Positions 24,102 to 31,725 of a stretch of DNA of 33,853 nucleotides are shown in pieces. The number at the start of each line of letters is the position of its first letter. Positions within the stretch are counted from its first letter, which is position 1. The notes beneath the pieces were generated by a model. The model did not search any database. It was given only the letters and a program-made list of their open reading frames with translations, and was not told where the DNA came from. Made by a program: the position numbers and the translations under genes. Where the stretch lies: the NCBI GenBank assembly GCA_905213905.1, contig CAJMKD010000025.1:1-33853 (forward strand). The letters are read 5' to 3'. This stretch comes from an uncultured Sutterella sp. (GTDB lineage: Bacteria; Pseudomonadota; Gammaproteobacteria; Burkholderiales; Burkholderiaceae_F).

Positions 24102-24568
24102 ATCATCTGAAGAGCACTTTTAGCAGACAAGGGCGTCGTCTTGCGATTCCAGAGGACCGGATCGCAGCGGCGCCCTTGCCTGTTCCGCTAATCTGCGCGC
24201 ATGGCATGGCGGTGCGCGGTTTCTCTCAACGGCCCTCACAGAAACTGACGTCAATGAAGATCCTGCGGTCCTTGAGGCGCTGCATGCTTGATATATGACC
24301 TGATCCGTTCAGACGGCATTTGCTTTGTCGAAGTTTTGCTGTGACGCTCTTGGCAAGTGTCAAAAGAGCCGAAAAGACCGCGCAGCTTTTCGGCGAGTCA
24401 CTTCATAACAGTGTCAAGACGCGGCGGAGTGCTGCAGCCAGATGCTGCTGAGACGACGGCTTTTAGCGTGAGATTGGCAGAAGTTGGCACGGCGTTCGTG
24501 CTACCGTTCTGAAGCCGGCGCATCAGGGCGCCCGTTTTTTCAGTTTGGAATGAGCCGAAGGAATTTCG
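24102..24568. other. Intergenic region before dacB with two hairpins
   Basis: No gene is seen. A terminator-like hairpin at 24128-24178 (CAAGGGCG / CGCCCTTG outer, TGCGAT / ATCGCA inner) probably ends the reductase transcript. A perfect 9-bp inverted repeat GCCGAAAAG-N9-CTTTTCGGC lies at 24368-24394, flanked by two AGTGTCAA direct repeats (about 24354 and 24409). This could be an operator or RNA hairpin for dacB. Confidence 0.4.
24128..24178 (+). terminator. Hairpin after the Tat flavoprotein gene
   Basis: An outer 8-bp stem (CAAGGGCG / CGCCCTTG) with an inner 6-bp stem begins 26 bp past the stop. No T-run follows, so this is only a moderate call. Confidence 0.4.
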
Positions 24569-26137
24569 ATGCCAAGAGACGACGCCCAAAAGCATGACGA
24601 CATCCAGGAGCCGCTTCTCGAGCGCCGCGCGTTCCTTTCAACACTTTTGGCAGGCATGGCCGGCATGCCGCTGCTCCTTCGAAGCGAAGCCGCCAATGCA
24701 GCGGCTGCGGGTGTAGCTGGTGGTGCAGCTGTGGGTGCGCAGCCCTCAGACGATCCAGCGCACCTCCCCAAGATGATTCGCGCCTCGGCGCGGCATTGGC
24801 GGGTGCCTTTTGACGGCATGGCGATTGATGTCCGCGATCTTTCGAGCGGACGGACGCTTTTGCGCTTCAACGACGGCGTTCCTCATGCGCCCGCATCAAC
24901 GGCAAAGCTTTTCACGACGCTCGCTGCGCTTGAGCTTTTGAAAGAACGAGCGGGCGACTTTCGCTTTGAGACGCGGCTTTTTCGGCGAAGAAGCGCCGAT
25001 ACTGCGCTGCCCGCCCTGATTCTGGCGGGGGGCGGCGACCCAGGCTTCACGGCTTCTGACCTTGAAGTGATGCTGGGCGAACTGATGGCGGGCGGTGTTA
25101 CGTCGATCGAGGGCGATATTCTCATTGACCGCTCGTATTTTCCGAGCGCGGCTGCGGTCGAGCCGAAGCCCCTTTCAGCGCACCTGCGCCGCACCGGCTG
25201 GGAGCAGCGCTGGCGCGTCGGGCCCGATGCGATGACGATCGGTGACCGATGCCTCACTTTCACATTCGTGCCTCAGGCGGACGGCACGGGCGCCGTGCGC
25301 ATGTCGCCCGCGCTTGATGGGATTGACTGGCAGAAGACGGTGCCGCTTCTCTCGGGCCGATGCGTCGACTGGGACGATCGATTGGAGCGCGATGTGCTCG
25401 CGCTTCCGTCGGGCGGAAAACGCGTCGTCTTTCGCGGCGGTTATCCAGGCGCCTGCGGGAAGGAAGAGCTCCAAATGTCGCTCGAAACGGCCGACGCGTT
25501 TGCGGAGCGAGCGATCCGAACAATTTGGACGTCGCTCGGCGGAACCTGGAACGGACGGCTTCGGTCAAGCGCCGATCCTCTGGAGACAGCCATTCTTAAG
25601 AGCGAGGGCTACGCGCTTGCGGCTGCGCGGCGGTCGCGGTCCGTATCTTCGCTTGTCCGCGACATCAATAAGGATTCGATCAATCCCGGTGCGGAAAGCC
25701 TCTTTCTTTCGCTATCGGAAGAACGCACAGCCGAAGCGTCTGCGGCGGTGATTGACCGCTGGCTTGACGGCAGAGGCATTTCGCACGAGAGTTTCGTGAT
25801 CGGCGGCGGCGACGGCCTTGATTCGCGCGCCCGCGTGGACGCGCAGCTCATGGGTGATTTGCTTTCATATGCGCAGCACTCGCCCTGCTGGTCGGATTTC
25901 CTTCGCAGCCTGCCGGAGGTTGGCGTGGACGGGACCATGAAGCGGCGGGGACTGCCGGGCGTCACGGCTTATGCCAAAACCGGAACGCTCGCAACGACAA
26001 GAACGCTCGCGGGCTATGTTCGGCATCGGTCAGGGCGGCTCCTTTCCGTCTACGGGGCAGTTTGGGGCAAGAGCGCCATGCCGGGGGCGCGGGCGTTTCT
26101 CGACGGGATTCTCCTCTGGGGAACAAACGCAGGCTGA
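24569..26137 (+). CDS. dacB: D-alanyl-D-alanine carboxypeptidase/endopeptidase (PBP4 type)
   Basis: A class C low-molecular-mass penicillin-binding protein (522 aa) that trims the terminal D-Ala of peptidoglycan stem peptides and can cut D-Ala-mDAP crosslinks in the periplasm. The three serine-enzyme motifs are present: S110-TAK (PASTAKLF), S370-I-N (KDSINPGAES), and K470-TG (AKTGTL). GRTLLRFNDG (95-103) just before the first motif and GDPGFTASDLEVML are also typical of PBP4. The N-terminus has ERRAFLSTLLAGMAGMPLLL (19-38), a twin-arginine-like signal rather than a plain Sec signal, preceded by ~18 charged residues. GAAGGAA lies about six bases before the ATG. It appears monocistronic; nothing around it relates to cell wall synthesis. 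Confidence 0.93.
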   Translation: MPRDDAQKHDDIQEPLLERRAFLSTLLAGMAGMPLLLRSEAANAAAAGVAGGAAVGAQPSDDPAHLPKMIRASARHWRVPFDGMAIDVRDLSSGRTLLRFNDGVPHAPASTAKLFTTLAALELLKERAGDFRFETRLFRRRSADTALPALILAGGGDPGFTASDLEVMLGELMAGGVTSIEGDILIDRSYFPSAAAVEPKPLSAHLRRTGWEQRWRVGPDAMTIGDRCLTFTFVPQADGTGAVRMSPALDGIDWQKTVPLLSGRCVDWDDRLERDVLALPSGGKRVVFRGGYPGACGKEELQMSLETADAFAERAIRTIWTSLGGTWNGRLRSSADPLETAILKSEGYALAAARRSRSVSSLVRDINKDSINPGAESLFLSLSEERTAEASAAVIDRWLDGRGISHESFVIGGGDGLDSRARVDAQLMGDLLSYAQHSPCWSDFLRSLPEVGVDGTMKRRGLPGVTAYAKTGTLATTRTLAGYVRHRSGRLLSVYGAVWGKSAMPGARAFLDGILLWGTNAG

Positions 26138-26149
26138 AGCGAAAGGGAG

Positions 26150-26332
26150 TTAACAAAGCGCTTTCGATTGTTGAACGCGATATGCGAGGTTCGATAAGAG
26201 GGAATACGGCGGAATGAGCTTGCGGCCGAAGAGCGCGTTTTCGGTAGCGTCATCACCTTCATTGAGGCAGGCCGAAAGCTGCTGCCTCAAGGTATTCGAG
26301 ACGCGTGCTTGTTTGTCTAAAGCGAGAGTCAT
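26150..26332 (-). CDS. Possible small protein of 60 residues
   Basis: Minus-strand open frame (MTLALDKQARVSNTLRQQL..., ending SKALC). Its codons have fairly GC-biased third positions like local genes, and an in-frame TGA lies three bases before the ATG, so the frame is complete as read. There is no ribosome binding site and no family I can name. It could be a relic. Confidence 0.22.
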   Translation of the reverse strand: MTLALDKQARVSNTLRQQLSACLNEGDDATENALFGRKLIPPYSLLSNLAYRVQQSKALC

Positions 26333-27163
26333 TGTTCAGACGAGGCTCTATTCCTATCTGCTTTATCGCATGAAATGCAGCGTGATGAATGCCGCAGTCT
26401 GAGCCTTCGACGCATCAAATGTCGTGCCGCATTTATGTATGCAGAATTGGTCGTAGCAAAGCGTTTTTAGAAGAAGCGATATAGAAAAGAAGGAATGCAG
26501 AGCATTTATTAGAGAAACAGTTAAGTCTGCAGGGCAGGGATAGTGGGATGCTGGCATATGTATTCATTCGATGGAGTGAGGATTCAGCGATGCCTTATCG
26601 GGAATCAAACTTAAATATAGTTAAATATATTTAAAATAAAACGCGAATAATATTTATATTAAGTAAATATTGACATTATTAAAAACATAATAAAAGGTTA
26701 TTAATTCCTGTTTTGAAGTAACAACGAAGTCTATTTATATCGTAAACCCTAAATGCCGTTTCTAGAAATTTTGATCAAATGAGATCCATTTGTTTACAGA
26801 TAAATTCAAGAATAAATAAGGGTTGAAACGGATATTAAAAGATAAAACGAACACATTGATTTTTAAATAAAAATAATTATTTTCAAAATGAGTGGAGCAG
26901 GGTTTTCTGCAAATATGGGGTACCTTATTTTCAAAAAGCTTCTGCGTGAAAGCAAGGATTAACACCATACCTGAGGAACAGAGGTCTACTGCGAATATCA
27001 ACCAGGACATGGATAACAACCAGCGTCCGCGTTCGCATTGACGCAGTTGCCCAGCTTCGCTGACGCATTTTGCCGCAATTCGTGACCGCTACCTTAGTCG
27101 GATGAAGTGACCGTTTCGCCGACAGTAAGCGCGATCAAAGAAACAATTTATTGAATTACAACT
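26333..27163. other. AT-rich non-coding island upstream of the autotransporter
   Basis: From about 26440 to 26960 the DNA is strikingly AT-rich, with runs such as TTAAATATAGTTAAATATA near 26609, while the flanking dacB gene and the last ~100 bp before 27120 are GC-rich. No gene of credible length is present. The island probably carries the autotransporter promoter, but so many TATAAT-like words occur that none can be chosen. Such AT-rich DNA is a usual target of nucleoid silencers of the H-NS/MvaT type (inference). Confidence 0.5.
27039..27114 (+). repeat. Four phased TGACSG/TGACGC repeats upstream of the autotransporter
   Basis: TGACGCA at 27039, TGACGCA at 27061, TGACCGC at 27083 and TGACCGT at 27108 recur at 22, 22 and 25 bp. 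The first two extend to TGACGCA-GT/TTT-TGCC, each preceded by TTCG. Spacing of about two helical turns, ending 50 bp before the ATG, suggests iterated binding sites or the repeat-containing end of a lost mobile element. Confidence 0.5.
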
Positions 27164-30100
27164 ATGCATAAAATAAAAATGACTGCAAAAAAAATCATTC
27201 CGCATTATGCAGCCCATCGTTTTGTCCGTAAATCGGTTCTTTTGTCCGCTGCAATGGCTTCAGCGCTTGGCGTTATCGCTGCGCAGACGGCGGTTGCTGG
27301 AAAACCGTCCAAGGTTCCAGAAAATGGATCATCAGACTGGTTTGAAATTACAGTAACGTTGAAACCTACGGCTATTACTACTAGTTCTTGGGATCAAGAA
27401 AATAATGATTCAATATTTCTTTTAGATGGAGATGCCGGGTCAAATGTTGCTATTCGTTGGTGGGAACCAGTATTGGGAATTACGTCAGAATATTATTCAT
27501 TGACAAGACAAGAAGGCTCTAACATATGGCATCCAACGTCAGGCATAGGCAATACTCAAAACGTAGCTTTAAAAATTACTGCAGAAGGTTCTTTTAACGT
27601 AGGCTGGGATTTCAAAAAAAACGAAAATAACAATTCAGATAATTCGGTATTTTTTGCTAATTTTAGAAATGATACATTAACATATAATAATGCGGATGCG
27701 ATATTAAAACATTTTATATTTGATTCTGCTTCAGACAAAATTAATGTAGTTACTCGGAATTCCGTTGTAAGGCAAACTAATTCAGGCGATAGCAATGCTT
27801 TGATAGGCTTATCTCTGAGCAATAAAAGAGGTTGGATTACATTTGAAGATAGTACTTCTTTAATTAGTGATTTTTATTTTGACTATACAAGTCAACAAGA
27901 AGACAATGTAAAAAATAATGCTGAAAAACCTGAATACATTGCATCTGGTGTGTATACGGCATTTGGTGCATATAATAACTCAATTTTTAAGTATATCTTT
28001 CTTAAGAATTCGGAGGATAAGCTTACAGCTGATTTGAATGATGAAAAAGGTATCTCTAAATACGGTTTAATCGAATTTAACAAACACTCTGTTGTCAGTG
28101 TTACTGCAACGGATATGCCGAATAAGGCTGAAACAACACAGGCCAATGCTGGATCTACAGAACCAGCACTGTTGAATGAAGCGTTTGGCGTCTTTGCCAA
28201 CGAAGGCGGCAGCGTTGTATTCCATGACGGCGCAGATATCCTTGTGAAAGGACGCGATAATCACCGTCTGGTCAGCGCTATTGCTGCAGCATCCTCATTG
28301 GGGGTTTTGGATCCGCTCAAACAAGGTGAGATTACCGTTGCAACCGATAAATCGAACAATACGGCAACCAGAATCTGGAGTTGGTCAGATAATTATTCCG
28401 GAAAATCACCTTATGTAGTAGAGGATGCAGAGAGTGGTCTTTTTGATTCAGCAGGCAAGCTATCAGGGGATTTTTTTAAAAATCTAGATGAAAATTTAGA
28501 AGCTTATCTGGACCAGGCAACTTCTAAAGAGTCTGACGGTCGTGATCAGCATCTGCGTACTGCAGTGATTTCTGCACATGGTTCTACGGTGACTTTAACA
28601 GATGAAGATCGACAAGGGTATTTTGATATCCGAGGCGATATCATTTCAGGTATTAAAAACGGCGAGAGATCGAACAGTAATACCTTAGGAAAGGGGGCTT
28701 CTGGCAATGCAGGATCAGGATTTAATAACGCAGCTGACACAGTTGCCCGTAGTTATGTTGACGTCATTCTGACTAATCCCGAATCTACGTTGGTTGGTAA
28801 TGTTTATGAACGCCATCGCGTAGGCCAAAAAGAAACGTTAGGTTCTGTTTGGGATGAGAAAGAAAGCTTTGAAGCTTGGCGTGACTTCCAGTATGAACAA
28901 GAAAAGAATTCTCTCGGCGGCAATGCCAACATCGTTTTAAGCAACGGCGCTACGTGGTATCCGGTTAAAACCTGGTGCGGTTGGAATTTCGACGTAATGT
29001 CAGATAACTTCTTTATAGGCAGCGGAAACAACATTACACCCAATGAAAATTATGATTTGCTAGACAAATCCGATCAGTACAACCTGCATGTCTGGAATGA
29101 AACTGGTTATGAAAAGGTCAATGATACTTGGAAACAAAATGATACGATCGAAGCACACAGCGCTGATAATCAAAATGATGTTGATAAAGACCGCATTAAC
29201 GATCTGAATCTCGTTGCTGAATTTTCAGAAAACGGAGGCATTCCCTACCAAAACGAAAAAACCGACGACTATACAACTGTCGACAACGGTATTTATCACC
29301 TCACGCTGAATGGCGGCGTCGTGGATCTCTCATACCTGCGCAAGGATTTCCTGATGAATACGGCGCAGGCGGCTCTGGGCGCGACGGCTGAGGACGTGGC
29401 AAAAGCTGGTTCGCAGAGCACGCTCGAACTTGATGGCGTCAAGAAGTTCCGCATTCAGGCTCTCTCCGGGAGCGGCGGCACGATCAACATGTACGCCAAG
29501 GATCAGGCCAATCACGACCTCGTGATCATCGACGAGATGCGTGACCATGAAAACAAGCCGGTGGATGGACAATTCGACCTCAACCTCGCCTTCTGGAACA
29601 CGCTTGACAAGAATGGCGAACAAACGGTTGTTGAGAACCTCAGCGTCGATCCGAATGATCCGCGGACTTTCGTCCACGTGGCACGCGTGCCTGAGAACGT
29701 CGTCGTTCATGCTTCGTCCTACGGGCCCGGCCGCACGACCTACACGTACTACCGCGTCGAAAAGGATGAAAAGAACGCCGGTGAAAATCACACAGAATAC
29801 GGCGAAGGTTCGTGGACCTATCTGCAGCAGCAGGAGTGGCACGAAAAGAACGTCAACTGGTTCATCACCGATGCGGGCACGAGCGAGAGCGATCCGGCTG
29901 TTGTCGGCACGAGCGTCTTCGGCGCCAACCTCGGCTATCTGATGGCGACGGCCATGGAAACGATGCGAGATCGCCGCGGCGAAGCCGTCTACAACGGCTC
30001 GCAGGATGACGGCTGGTGGATCCGCTACACGCACAACAACTTCGGCATGGACGACTTCGACGCCGAAACGGACGGCTTCCAGATGGGCTATGAATATGCC

Positions 30101-30814
30101 GAAAGCACGGAAGACGGCCGCGTCATGAAGGGTCTTGCGCTCGACGTGGCGCGCGCGGATGTTGACTACAGCATCGGCGACGGCAAGTCCGAAGCGAATC
30201 GCTACCGCTTGAGCGCTTACCGCACCTATCTTGCGGACAACGGCTTCTACTTCGACCTCGTCTGCCGCGCCGGCTGGTACGACGCCGACACCGACCTCGT
30301 CTATCAGCGTCCGGACAGAACGCTCTATTCGGTCAAGGGCGATTTCGACTACTGGGCAGCTGCGGCATCCGCCGAAACCGGCTGGCGCTATGAAACGAAA
30401 AAGGCCTGGTGGATTGAGCCTGAAGCGCAGCTGCAGTTCACCTACATCGGCGACTACGACTACACGTCGAATCAGGGCGTGAAGGTCGAAGCCGATGACG
30501 TGACGAGCTTGATCGGCCGAATCGGCTTGCGCGCAGGCAAGGTGCTCACGCGCGACAACGGCCAGCGCATGAGTCTCTGGATCGGCGCCGACGTGCTCCA
30601 CGAGTTTGACGGCGACCGCGAAGGCTCCATGCAGGGCTACGACGCTAAGATCCGCTACTCGGTTTCGGGCGACGATACCTGGTGCGACGCGGTCTTCGGC
30701 ATGACCTGGGAAACCGGCAAGGATTCCCGCCTCTGGTCGACCGTGAAGCACAACTTCGGCGGCGAACAGGATGAAACCTGGTCGGTCAACGCCGGCGCAA
30801 CTTGGAACTTCTGA
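27164..30814 (+). CDS. Type V secretion autotransporter, outer-membrane beta-barrel protein
   Basis: A 1216-aa self-secreting surface protein. The extended signal region (1-46, KSVLLSAAMASALGVIAAQTAVAG) directs Sec export. The passenger (~47-910) is Asn/Ser/Asp-rich and beta-helix-like. Residues ~712-800 (HLTLNGGVVDLSYLRKDFL, TLELDGVKKFRIQALSGSGG) look like the conserved autochaperone/pertactin-like junction. The C-terminal ~280 residues are the translocator barrel (GTSVFGANLGYLMATAMETMRDRRG then alternating strands), ending AGATWNF with the terminal Phe needed for BAM assembly. DNA changes from AT-rich to GC-rich near 29300, inside the gene. No Shine-Dalgarno precedes the ATG. The ligand or enzymatic activity of the passenger is unknown; adhesion is only a default guess. 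Confidence 0.93.
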   Translation: MHKIKMTAKKIIPHYAAHRFVRKSVLLSAAMASALGVIAAQTAVAGKPSKVPENGSSDWFEITVTLKPTAITTSSWDQENNDSIFLLDGDAGSNVAIRWWEPVLGITSEYYSLTRQEGSNIWHPTSGIGNTQNVALKITAEGSFNVGWDFKKNENNNSDNSVFFANFRNDTLTYNNADAILKHFIFDSASDKINVVTRNSVVRQTNSGDSNALIGLSLSNKRGWITFEDSTSLISDFYFDYTSQQEDNVKNNAEKPEYIASGVYTAFGAYNNSIFKYIFLKNSEDKLTADLNDEKGISKYGLIEFNKHSVVSVTATDMPNKAETTQANAGSTEPALLNEAFGVFANEGGSVVFHDGADILVKGRDNHRLVSAIAAASSLGVLDPLKQGEITVATDKSNNTATRIWSWSDNYSGKSPYVVEDAESGLFDSAGKLSGDFFKNLDENLEAYLDQATSKESDGRDQHLRTAVISAHGSTVTLTDEDRQGYFDIRGDIISGIKNGERSNSNTLGKGASGNAGSGFNNAADTVARSYVDVILTNPESTLVGNVYERHRVGQKETLGSVWDEKESFEAWRDFQYEQEKNSLGGNANIVLSNGATWYPVKTWCGWNFDVMSDNFFIGSGNNITPNENYDLLDKSDQYNLHVWNETGYEKVNDTWKQNDTIEAHSADNQNDVDKDRINDLNLVAEFSENGGIPYQNEKTDDYTTVDNGIYHLTLNGGVVDLSYLRKDFLMNTAQAALGATAEDVAKAGSQSTLELDGVKKFRIQALSGSGGTINMYAKDQANHDLVIIDEMRDHENKPVDGQFDLNLAFWNTLDKNGEQTVVENLSVDPNDPRTFVHVARVPENVVVHASSYGPGRTTYTYYRVEKDEKNAGENHTEYGEGSWTYLQQQEWHEKNVNWFITDAGTSESDPAVVGTSVFGANLGYLMATAMETMRDRRGEAVYNGSQDDGWWIRYTHNNFGMDDFDAETDGFQMGYEYAESTEDGRVMKGLALDVARADVDYSIGDGKSEANRYRLSAYRTYLADNGFYFDLVCRAGWYDADTDLVYQRPDRTLYSVKGDFDYWAAAASAETGWRYETKKAWWIEPEAQLQFTYIGDYDYTSNQGVKVEADDVTSLIGRIGLRAGKVLTRDNGQRMSLWIGADVLHEFDGDREGSMQGYDAKIRYSVSGDDTWCDAVFGMTWETGKDSRLWSTVKHNFGGEQDETWSVNAGATWNF

Positions 30815-30825
30815 TAGAGGCGAAT

Positions 30826-30904
30826 GCGGCGTTCCGGTTTTAGCACCGGCGCCGCAATAGGCTTTGAGTCAGAATGCGGCCGGCGGCGATCAATGCCGCC
30901 GGCC
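30826..30904. repeat. Two GCGGC-type palindromes after the autotransporter
   Basis: GCGGCG...CGCCGC with an inner CCGGT/ACCGG (30826-30855) and a perfect 10-bp stem GGCCGGCGGC / GCCGCCGGCC (30878-30904) follow the autotransporter stop closely. Both are introduced by GAATGCGGC. They belong to a cluster of related palindromes reaching 31016. Confidence 0.6.
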
Positions 30905-30909
30905 TCTTC

Positions 30910-30981
30910 AACGCCGCATCGACGCGCGAGAATGATGGATTCGTTCTGCAGCGCCGTCGATGCGGCGTTTTGTCATTTTGA
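30910..30981 (+). terminator. Intrinsic terminator of the autotransporter gene
   Basis: A perfect 15-bp stem (AACGCCGCATCGACG / CGTCGATGCGGCGTT) encloses a 30-base loop and is followed by TTTTGTCATTTT on the plus strand. The stem arms repeat the ATGCGGCG word of the neighbouring palindromes. Confidence 0.75.
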
Positions 30982-31076
30982 AGAGGGCTTATTTCGCATG
31001 CGGCATTGAACGCCGCTGGCTTCGATAATCTGCCGGCATCTGAAAGAGCTGCGATGCAGCAAAGGAGAGGTTCGAA

Positions 31077-31595
31077 ATGGAAGAGGCCCGCATTCGACTG
31101 ATTCAGGGCGACATCACGACGCTTGACGTGGATGCCGTCGTCAATCACGCCAAGAATTCGCTCACGGGCGGGGGCGGCGTCGACGGCGCCATTCATCGCG
31201 CGGCCGGCCGCGCGCTTCTTCTTCACTGCATGACGCTTCCCGCTGCCTCGACGGGCGACTGCGTCCTGACGCCTGGCTTCGGCTTGCGGGCGCCTTGGAT
31301 CATTCACGCGGTCGGCCCGAAATGGCAGGGCGGCGAGGCGGACGAAAGAGCGAAGCTCGCGCAGTGCTATCGAAAGGCGCTCGACATCGCGCGAGACCGC
31401 GGCTTCCGCTCCATCGCATTCCCCTGCATCAGCACGGGCAAGTTCCGCTTCCCGAAGCGACTCGCCGCAGAGACGGCGCTTTCCGTCATCCGCGCGCACG
31501 ATTTTGCGGGCGAGGTCGTCCTCTGCACGCATACGGACGAGGAATACGCGATTTACTCCGAATGCCTCGGAAGAAGCTGCGGCAGCTCGCAATAA
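31077..31595 (+). CDS. Macrodomain protein, probable ADP-ribosyl/O-acetyl-ADP-ribose hydrolase
   Basis: A 172-aa single-domain protein close in length to E. coli YmdB. The macrodomain signature is clear: RLIQGDITTLDVDAVVN (7-23), then SLTGGGGVDGAIHRAAG (28-44), IIHAVGPKWQGG (75-86) and FPCISTGKFRFPKRLAAE (115-132). Such proteins bind ADP-ribose and usually remove it from proteins or deacetylate O-acetyl-ADP-ribose in the cytoplasm. The loop that reads NAANSSL in most relatives is NHAKNSL here (23-29), changing the neighbourhood of the ribose-contacting asparagine. A strong AGGAGAGG ribosome binding site precedes the ATG. There is no ADP-ribosyltransferase nearby to pair with it. It is convergent with the AAA ATPase gene. 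Confidence 0.93.
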   Translation: MEEARIRLIQGDITTLDVDAVVNHAKNSLTGGGGVDGAIHRAAGRALLLHCMTLPAASTGDCVLTPGFGLRAPWIIHAVGPKWQGGEADERAKLAQCYRKALDIARDRGFRSIAFPCISTGKFRFPKRLAAETALSVIRAHDFAGEVVLCTHTDEEYAIYSECLGRSCGSSQ

Positions 31596-31613
31596 CCGTT
31601 TTTTTCAATGCCT

Positions 31614-31641
31614 GGGCCGGCGCCGCTCTTGCCGCCGGCCC
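31614..31641. terminator. Hairpin between convergent macrodomain and AAA genes
   Basis: A 9-bp GC-only stem (GGGCCGGCG / CGCCGGCCC, 10-base loop) lies in the 130-bp convergent gap. No T-run follows on either strand, although a T7 run (31599-31606 region) precedes it on the plus strand. Possible bidirectional terminator. Confidence 0.3.
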
Positions 31642-31725
31642 TCAGCGCGGCGACATGGCGCGCTGCGGCGCACTGCCGCCAAACGACCGCCGCCATGCGG
31701 ACGGCATGCCACGGCGGGATGGGGC

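Noticed and set aside
27039..27120. Intact insertion-sequence end
   Set aside because: Repeats are present, but no transposase, matching inverted end or target duplication is visible in the window.
29330..30751. 473-codon minus-strand open frame opposite the autotransporter barrel
   Set aside because: Appears only where the autotransporter gene becomes GC-rich; the plus-strand barrel is complete and ends correctly.
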